From Welwitschia mirabilis (Eukaryota; Gnetophyta; Gnetopsida; Welwitschiales), in assembly GCA_051453625.1 (NCBI GenBank), contig JBOZIK010000001.1:73180448-73244447 (forward strand): DNA of 64,000 bases, read 5' to 3'. Below, one piece after another: positions 56,290-64,000 of the stretch (its first letter is position 1; every line of letters begins with the position of its first letter). The position numbers and the translations under genes are program-made. The notes below the pieces were generated by a model, which was given only the letters and a program-made list of their open reading frames with translations, ran no database searches and was not told where the DNA came from.

Positions 56290-57720
56290 ACAACCTCAAC
56301 CTTCTATTCCTTCACATGCCTTTGCATTTGAAGTAATTATAGAATAATTCTATTATCTGCCTCCTTAACCAATAGAAAATCTACAATAAGTACAAAGTTT
56401 GCAACAATTTCAAATTCAATAACAAACACATGTAGCTCAAAGTCAGAATCAAACTTAATTCCAAAACCAAAATCAATCTCAAAGATCTAAGAAGAATTTC
56501 ACAAGAGTAGACATACCATTGATAGGAATCCTTTTAATTTTACTATAAAATGGGATAATTCAATTATCTCCAATCATACCAAAAGATCCCAACACATTAA
56601 AATGAAAGAATTATGATGAGTAAAAGTACTCAAATACCATAGAATTAGGGGACATTACACTGAAAACTACTTCAAGTTAAAACATATTATTCAAGACATT
56701 ATTGAAAAAAAAGAGAGATATCAAATTGACACAATCCTCACTACTGCAAATGAGTAGCTGGAAATTTATAAAAATCCATTTTCTTCTCAGCATTCTACAT
56801 TACAATCACTGCAAAATATTGAAGTTCAAGATGATAATGCTTCATATTCAATTTATGTCATCCAAGATTGGCCTATAAAGCCCTTATAATAAATCATTCA
56901 ATGAAAAAAAAAATGAAAACTAGAACAACTAGTTCGAATGGATTTTGATCAAATTTGTTCTACTCCTAAGCCCAATATGAAATCACAATCACATACTTCT
57001 AAAGTAGATAAATCTTACCATTATCTTTCTTCATTAAGAAAAAACTATGATCCTCATAGAAAGGCCTTCAAAAGACTTTGTAAAGAACAGTTAACATCAA
57101 GAACACCTCTAAAATGAGAACCTACCTCAAAGAAAGTACACATTTAAAAAAAAAGTAAAGATCATGAAGTCATCTAATTCCTACCTAACAAAATCTCATC
57201 CACTTCACTAAATATCATAATTACTAAGAAACCTTACATATCGATAAACATTGGACCTACTAAAGTAGCTAGGGCCTTTGTTGATCATGGAGCTAAGTTA
57301 AATGTAATAGGTTCATCTCATCTTATAAGATAAACATTTGATCTCTCCTAAACTGAAAATAGAATGTAATAAGTAGGGGTTTTAAAGTTAAAGAGAATAG
57401 TTACTTTACTAATTAAGGTAGCTCAAAAGGTTAAGAACACTAAATTTGATGTAATGGATAATTTTTTAGCATTTAACACTTGGATCATAAACAAAGGGGC
57501 AATTATATCATTACTCCACCAAAAGCTTAAGTTTATCAGATTAAAGATCTCAGTGACATTGAAAAGAAATCACATAGTGGTAAATGTCAAAGCATCATAC
57601 CAACCATAATTACCTCCAATACTAGAAAAAAGAATTATTTTGTTTTTAAACTTTAAACATGATCATGTGGACCCTTATAAGATAAAGATATCACAAATTC
57701 TTGATGCATAACTTTTGGAT
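56290..57720 (+). pseudogene. Tat/Ogre-type gag C-terminus and aspartic protease
   Basis: The first part (about 56290-56900) is Gln/Pro-rich and then resembles the gag end of Tat/Ogre elements: 'HYTENYFKLKHIIQDIIEK' (56652 on, zinc-knuckle surroundings). The protease is well recognisable: 'KPYISINIGPTKVARAFVDH' (57230 on) with 'GAKLNVIGSSHL', where the family has 'LVDNGSSLNV', so the catalytic Asp is kept but D-x-G is spaced D-H-G. Later come 'TKFDVMDNFLAFNTWIINKG' (57440-57500) and 'AIISLLHQKLKF', equal to 'W.H.AGAVPSTLHQKLKF'. It would cleave the element polyprotein. Broken by several stops. Confidence 0.75.
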
Positions 57721-59550
57721 TCATGATGGACTCCATTTCTTGTTGATGACTTTCTTATTAGTCCATGATGATGTTGTTACATTCTAAATTTTTATGCCAT
57801 CTTCTCATGTAATATGTCCATCTTTTTACTCGATAATAACATACTTTACCTCATCCATTCCACATTCCATAACTCATCACTTGGTTTGTGTTATTTATTT
57901 GCATTTCCATCTCTTTATGGTTTAATTTTCTTTAATCTTGTCATCAATATTTTTCTTAAATTCATTTATTTTCTCCCATTACACAATGCTTGGGTACACC
58001 TTTATAATAAGTTAAATTTTAAGTATTTAAGTATTGATCTTATACAGAGATGTATTTTGAGTGACTTCATCAAGATTCTTAATTTAAATGCTATGAAAAA
58101 ATAAGGGTTAATAAATAATAATTGAGATCATATTAATAATTATTATAATACTCTTAGCATGATAGAAGTAATTGAGTAGAAAGATCCTCTTGATTGAGAG
58201 ATGAGTCTTCCCTTTATCTTTATCTAAATAACTCCTTATCAAGGTTTCTTAATAAAGTCATTTATTTGTTTGATTTTCTATTTCACTTAGTTCTGTTTTA
58301 AACTACAATCACATCTTTATAAAAGTGGCTTTCCTACTTTGGGACATTTATAGTAATAATATTGGATTTCATTCATCTCAAGACATTCCTATGTCTATAA
58401 TACTCAATGTCTTATGTTCTTCTGTCCAAGTGTTAATTATGTCAAATTTGACGCTTGTCTATAGTAGTGAATCTTACAATTTACCATTTTAATGATCAAT
58501 CAATATTAAAAAAAATAATTTAAGTTAATTGGTAAAATATTAATACCATATGCAAAAACAAAAAAGTAAAAAAATTATGATATCCTATTACAAGTGCATT
58601 GGGGTAAATATTCCTAAGAGGTGCCTTTGGCAGTGTGATATGATAGCTATGAGAACTCCATCATGCTATCGGTCAGTTATGATTTGGATACTTATCGATC
58701 CTTGCACTCTTAGTAGTGGTTTCACTCCTCATGATGCATAATATTATTTTAAACATTCCATTAACTTGGTTTTTCATAACCCCAAAGTTATAACTTTGTG
58801 AGCATTTAGAACATATTGGTTATAGGATAATAAGTTGATAAGGTGTTATTTTCTATTATAGCCAATGATTAAATTGAGTTATAGTCCTAACATTATATTG
58901 ATACTTCACAAAATAACCATAGACATTATCATAATAACTATCATAATTTCATGATAGTCTCTATTATTTAGCATTATACCATGCATTAATGACATCAAAT
59001 AACTGTATGATTTATACCAATGAATGTTACTAGGTTAACATTTAGAGGTATTAAAATTATTTTTTTTCATGCTACTATTAGTCCATTCTCACCTAGGCTT
59101 TTCTTAACATTTGAAATTAATTATCTCAAAGTTTTTTATTGTATTTACTCATAAATGTATTTGAAACTGTATCTACTTTTTAGTTAATTTATTATCTCTT
59201 ATTACACAAACTCTTATTATCATCAACTTGTTCTTCATTACAACCTTTTCACTCATTTTTCTCTTTACCATCTAGTCATCTAGATTCATCCATTTAGTCA
59301 ATCAAATATATCCCTCTATCTTTCCTCTTCTTATTCCATTCATAACCTTCTACTGTTATTCATGATGTATTTATCATTTCATTCGTACACACATCTAAAA
59401 CTTATTCACATTGCATCTTTGCCATTTATTTAAGTCATTCTTCATCATCTCAATCTTCATGATCATAGTAAAAATGACTTGAACATGTGGAAGTCTTAAT
59501 TTTATTTTTATTATACTTTTTGATATGAGATTCATCCTTCATCTCACATT
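57721..59550. other. Tat/Ogre internal region without recognisable RT, RNase H or integrase
   Basis: No RT, RNase H or integrase motif found in any frame. The internal domain (3.3 kb in all) is far shorter than that of a complete Tat/Ogre element, so most of pol is deleted. Frames at 57814-58104 and 58550-58741 show no domain. Confidence 0.5.
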
Positions 59551-59564
59551 AAAAAGGAGGTAAC
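59549..59564 (+). other. Polypurine tract of the Tat/Ogre element
   Basis: 'ttaaaaaggaggtaac' stands directly before the first base of the 3' LTR and has no counterpart before the 5' LTR, as expected of a true PPT. Confidence 0.65.
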
Positions 59565-61090
59565 TATAAGGGGAGTATTTTGCCTCCATCCCAATTATTA
59601 CACATACTTATTTTTACTTAATCTTATAAATTTCCTATTTTTCATATCACTCTTCCTATCCACATTTTCTTCTTCCTCTCACTATTTAATCTAATTCCTT
59701 GCCACTTAGTATTTGTTATATAATATCATTACTATCAAGTCAAAAAAGCATTGATGACATGATAAATCTTGCCATATTGCATCTTTCATCTTAAAATTAT
59801 AAACAAAATGTTCTTAATATTACATAAGCATCGGAGCCTAATGTAGTAGGTAAAACTTTACAACCCTTAAAATTACCACTCTAGTCTTCATACAAAAGTG
59901 GTTAAGACAACCAATTTGAAGCTTTCCATTCAAATGCAATTCAAATCTTTCATTTATAAATAGTTTGGATAGTTTTAATGGAAGTTTTTCTCACATATCA
60001 GAGATATTACAAGTGGACCTAGGAATGCTCAAATGAGTAGGACTACCAATGTGGTCAACACGACAGGGGAAATTATATGTAGGAAACAAAGTAGCACAAG
60101 TATTCCATCTTACACTTAAGTGAGAAGTGTCCTATTTCACTCTATTAAATAATGGATATTGCCTAAAATGCAGTGTTTACACATTTCAAAATTGTTATGG
60201 TTTATTAGTTATGACATTAGAAGGCATGGCTCTTAAAGAAATTGTAATAGATGTAGTTAACAAAGATTTGATTGCCTTATTCTAATGCATCTGATTTCTT
60301 ATTGAAGCTAATGTGGATCATTGACTTGCACCTAATAAATTTTGATGTATTCATGCATTTCTATTAAATATTATCTAGTCTTTTGCTTGTTTTGCTCATT
60401 GTCTTATGCCTTGAATCCAAGATCTTATTGGTACTCTAGAAGATGGAGAGAATTCTCTTCTTTTTTATAAAATGCTTCCCAATTTTTTTTGACAGACATT
60501 CATGCACGTCCCTCATAAAATCTAGCTCTCTTTTCATATTAGGAATGTCAATAAATAGAACCATCAGATATTATAAAAAATAAAGTGGGGTTATATAAAA
60601 AATAAGTTGATAAGGATCGAGATAAACTCATGATTCCTAGAGGCCATTTGATATTCCAAGCAGTGATGTTTCTTTGACATGCTTAGAAAGAATGGAAATA
60701 CATTTTCAATATTTTATTGATTGACAAGTAAATAATACTCCACTTTAACATTTTTCTTGAAAGTTTTGCCATCATGTTATATGCATCATGTAACTTAAAT
60801 ATGAAAACCTATTGCAACTCCTCCCTTTTAAGAAACACCAAGCATCTTAAGGGTTGACTAATCTATGAGGTAAGCCGTAGAAAGGATTTAATGGTAATAT
60901 CATACATGAAGGATGATAAAATATTGGTAAGATAACAGATGAGATCTAGAGTCTCATTCTTAGGGCTGTGGTTGGTCATTCTTTGAGTTCTTCTAGAAAT
61001 GCCACTAAGATAACCTACTTCATACTGCAAAGAGATTATATAAATCTTTATTAATGTTATCTTTTCTAGAGAAATTTCATTTGTTGTTGA

Positions 61091-61893
61091 ATGCTTTGTT
61101 TAGCTTTTAGCTTTAGTCTTAATTGTTATTTTCTCTTAATGAGTTCATCTAGTGATAGATGGTCCACCACCTTTTTCTCCAATACCAATGTAATAGATAT
61201 GATCAAACATAGATTCACGAATCAAACTCTCCAGAGATGTCATTTAGCATCCATCAACACTAGTAGATTCTTCTAACATCCTTATCATCTAATACTAGAT
61301 TCTGATACCTAGTGGATCTTCCTGTGGTACCATAAAGGGTAACTTGGCTTCTCTAAATAATAAAGAAAATGCTCTGTTATATACTTATTATAGTGAAAAA
61401 AAGCAACCCAACAATCTTCATGGATCTTTACCTTTCCATCTTATTCATGCTTTTACAAATACTTTTGTGAAGCCCAAAGGGGAAAAAACCAACAATAGCA
61501 TCAAATGTTTTGAATCAAGACCATATCAGTAGTTTAGGGCTATTATAAAATTTAATAAACACGGGATCACTAGCTATTTAGAAAAGAACTAATTTTAATA
61601 GTACATCTTCTCCTTGAAGATCATTGGCTCGATCCTTACCTTTAACTTCTACAAAAAAAGTAGGAGTCAACATGAGAGAGTGCCTAAATAGCCCCATTGG
61701 ACTTACCTTGTTTATTGCATCATCCTCTACTAGAATAAGAAATAGTGGATTGACTTCTTATTTGAGTGTTCTACAACAATCAAAATCTTCTTCTATGAGA
61801 TTTGACTCTAGGCATCCTAGCCAAAATTCTTTAATTTTTGTGACAAGTACAAACTCCACCTTACATGGTCAAGTAGTATTAATAATTACTTAA
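61091..61893 (+). pseudogene. Decayed sense ORF inside the 3' LTR of the Tat/Ogre element
   Basis: Counterpart of 54184-54960. Open segments are 61091-61276 ('SSSSDRWSTTFFSNTNVIDM', 'HRFTNQTLQRCHLASINTSR'), 61344-61532 ('LASLNNKENALLYT' in extended form, 'GSLPFHLIHAF') and 61624-61893 ('ARSLPLTSTKKVGVNMRECL', 'NSPIGLTLFIASSSTRIRNS'). A single-base indel near 61510 shifts the frame relative to the 5' copy. At 'QQ' after 'LSV L' this copy keeps glutamine codons where the 5' copy has stops. Protein not recognised. Confidence 0.5.
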
Positions 61894-62762
61894 TCATAGT
61901 TAAATTTGAAGAAGTTTTGAGCCTCATAGATCTTGTTGTATGATTAGTCTAAAAAAGGAAAGCATATTCCTAGGGAGAAACACCTTAACATCCTAAGAGG
62001 TGACGAGAACAGAGAGGCTCTCATTTGGCAGTGGATCAAGAAAAATAGAAAGACATTACTAAAGAAGGCACATCAAGGACGAAGACAATTCTTACAGTGA
62101 AAAATGGAAGTGNNNNNNNNNNNNNNNNNNNNNNNNNNNNNNNNNATAAAAAAAGAGAGATAGCTTTCTAAGGCAGAGAGACAACATTAAGGGGAATGAT
62201 AACACTCACAAAATAGTGCATTACAGGGGAGCAACAACACGAAATAACAGAGTGAAGGTCAAGCAGAGTGATAACATAGAAGAGAACATAGTAGATCAGA
62301 AGAGATGCATTCTTTAGAAGAAAAGAATATTTACAGCACAGAAAATTATAAAAAGAGATGCTAATGTATCAAAAAAGGAGTAAAAATAGAGATCAGATTA
62401 AAATATGATGTCACATCAGATGTTAACACAATGCAAACAATGAGAGAAGTAACATCAGAGAAGATCACAAAAAAGAGAAGATATTAATAGCAAAAACAAG
62501 GAGAGATACAAAAGGAGCAAAGCTATGAAGAAAGAAAAAGAAGTCATTATAAGTCCAGATGGAAGTATTCACTGAGATTATTTAGTTTTACTTCATTGAA
62601 CATAGTTATAGGTTTTGTCCATCCTCTAATATATTGTAATAAATACCATTATCCACATAATTACTTTTTATTTATCAAATATTGCATTAAAAAAAGGTCT
62701 TTTCATACATAGTTGTTTTCCTAAAAAATGAATAAGGAGCATTTTGTTCTCAAAGTTACATT

Positions 62763-62975
62763 TTAACTCCTGTATATTTCATGAATTAGTTTAAAAAATT
62801 TGTTTTCTAAACCACTATTAATTTCACATAAGTGCTTATGTAAATTAGAAGTATGATATTTCATTTCATATAGTATTTTAGTTGTGTACATTTGAAATAT
62901 TTTCTTCACTTCTAAGAACTTCAAAATTCTTGAGACATCCTTATATCCTAAGCATGATAAGATAACATTTCTCAC
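62763..62975 (-). pseudogene. Antisense ORF in 3' LTR, paralogue of 55886-56098
   Basis: 70 codons, colinear with the 5' LTR copy ('NVILSCLGYKDVSRILKFLE', 'QMYTTKILYEMKYHTSNLHK', 'HLCEINSGLENKFFKLIHEI'). Both copies are still open from ATG to stop. Confidence 0.4.
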
Positions 62976-63099
62976 ATTACAATGAAATTAAAAATTAATT
63001 CAAAATTATGAAAAATAATTTTAATAGTTTTGACACTAGAAGGAGGGATTAGATAAAAAACCACACAGTAAAATTACAAAAAATCATCATAATAAGCAT

Positions 63100-64000
63100 C
63101 AAGTCTAACTAAATTTCTATTGATATCTATTTCTCTGATGTTTTTCCTTGGTACTTATTTTTGTTCACCTCCATTATTTTCATTAATGATAAATGGAAAG
63201 TATGTTTGTTTATGGTGAAATATAGCTATGCTTCTAGCTATTATTAATTTGTAATAAATAGAAAAATCTCCCTATGGATATAAATCTTGCATGGTCAAAT
63301 TCAGTTCTTACTAATAATACTAGGGCTTTCATTTGTAGTATAGTCTTAGTATCATTCTTCCAAATAGATAGATAATGAATGCTATTAGTAAAACAAGCAC
63401 AATAATAATGAGTAATAGAGAGTGAAATTATACAAGGAATCTAGAAATGGGATAAATAATTCAAACTAGCATAATAACTTCATATAAAAATATAAGTACT
63501 AAAGTGAATTTATGTATCTTTTACTTTCAACTTAAACACAATCGCATAATCTTATGTATCATAGACACAAATTCTTAGGTATTTTTAACTCAAGCATAAT
63601 AGCATAATCTCATCCATCATAAACATGAGGGTGATATATCTAAGACATCTAGTCTTCATAGCAAGAATAAAATAAGCATAAAAGTAGGGGCCTCCCAAGA
63701 TCCATGAAATAAACATTCAAGTTATGTAAAGATAAAATGAAAATAAGAATCACCAAAAATATATTTAAGTAACATTATGCCTTAGTTATTCTTAATAATA
63801 ATAAGTATCAGATCCATTAAAACTTGATATCAAAGTAATGCATTAAGAAAATAAAACACTTTAAGAAAAGTAAAATCATAACATCTATGAATGTACTCAT
63901 GCCATACCAAAAAGCATCATGCTAGCTCGATAGCTAGCCCATTCCAAGGGAAGGCCTCGAAAGAACTGATGACTAAAAATATAATCTCTTATAACATATG
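63100..64000. other. Unassigned AT-rich end of window
   Basis: If the Tat/Ogre element sits inside a SIRE-type copy, SIRE 3' sequence should resume here; the likeness to 34780-34830 ('ttattgacgataaaatgg' versus 'ttaatgataaatgg') is too weak to claim. A degenerate repeat of 'cataatct-at--atcata' occurs at about 63544 and 63611. Nothing else seen. Confidence 0.35.

Larger units (their letters stand above)
59565..63094 (+). repeat. 3' LTR of Tat/Ogre-type Ty3/gypsy element
   Basis: Starts 'tataaggggag' and parallels 52016-56234 throughout without the TRIM. It carries the paralogous sense ORF (61139-61893) and antisense ORF (62763-62975). A 33-base gap lies at 62113-62145. After 'catcataata' comes 'agcat', the likely right target duplication. 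Confidence 0.75.

Noticed and set aside
57814-58104. 96-codon hydrophobic frame as a membrane protein gene
   Set aside because: Composition is what AT-rich DNA gives by chance (Leu, Ile, Phe, Tyr); it lies in the internal region of a deleted retroelement and has no family resemblance.
52010-59580. Tandem array of Tat/Ogre elements (PPT before both LTRs, PBS after both)
   Set aside because: The purine run 'aaggggngta' belongs to the LTR start itself; a true PPT ('aaaaaggagg') exists only before 59565, and the LTR match ends soon after the primer-like string, with a 5-bp target duplication outside. A single element explains it better.
1-64000. Bacterial-type operons, CRISPR arrays, riboswitches, replication origins
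   Set aside because: All recognisable content is plant retroelement or plant gene debris; no regular spacer-repeat array and no such regulatory structure was seen.

Overview
The window looks like nuclear DNA of a seed plant with a large genome. It is very AT-rich and consists mostly of old, mutated LTR retrotransposons, many inserted into one another. A decayed RPW8-type NLR (RNL) gene fragment and the slow decay of ancient elements would suit a gymnosperm such as a conifer, but that is an inference from sequence style. I see no intact protein-coding gene. Nearly every recognisable protein is broken by stop codons, often where C-to-T change would turn Q, R or W codons into stops, and by frameshifts.

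Layout. 1-600: minus-strand LINE endonuclease remnant. 640-965: stray LTR piece. About 1237-13209: a complete but decayed Ty3/gypsy element (chromovirus-like pol order, 3.7-kb LTRs, PBS, protease, RT, RNase H, integrase, PPT). 13210-18313: unassigned AT-rich DNA with one 46-bp tandem repeat. 18314-36342: a Ty1/copia element of SIRE/Maximus type (LTR, PBS, gag, protease, integrase, RT, RNase H, a post-pol ORF, PPT, LTR), split by an Athila-like Ty3/gypsy element with its own LTRs (24448-32087). 36530-37330: minus-strand copia RT/RNase H tail.

37620-41272 is the one richer, gene-like island. It holds an RNL pseudogene that has lost the core of its NB-ARC domain, then a VPS13-like exon fragment, a tandem duplication around an assembly gap, a pentapeptide-repeat fragment and two unassigned open frames. 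They lie in the same orientation and look like collected gene fragments rather than one gene.

42725-44945: a better-preserved copia element (PBS, gag, protease, integrase), cut off at a small non-TE fragment (44955-45312). 49185-49925: unknown coding-like remnant. 50180-52010: a second copy of the SIRE post-pol region. 52016-63094: a Tat/Ogre-type Ty3/gypsy element with a probable 5-bp target duplication and 3.5-kb LTRs. Both its LTRs carry the same decayed sense-strand ORF, and its 5' LTR is split by a TRIM (miniature LTR element) with three LTRs. No rRNA, tRNA or CRISPR was seen.

The strongest leads are the coding capacity and duplicated PBS-like site in the Tat/Ogre LTRs, the three-LTR TRIM, and the RNL/VPS13/pentapeptide fragment island.
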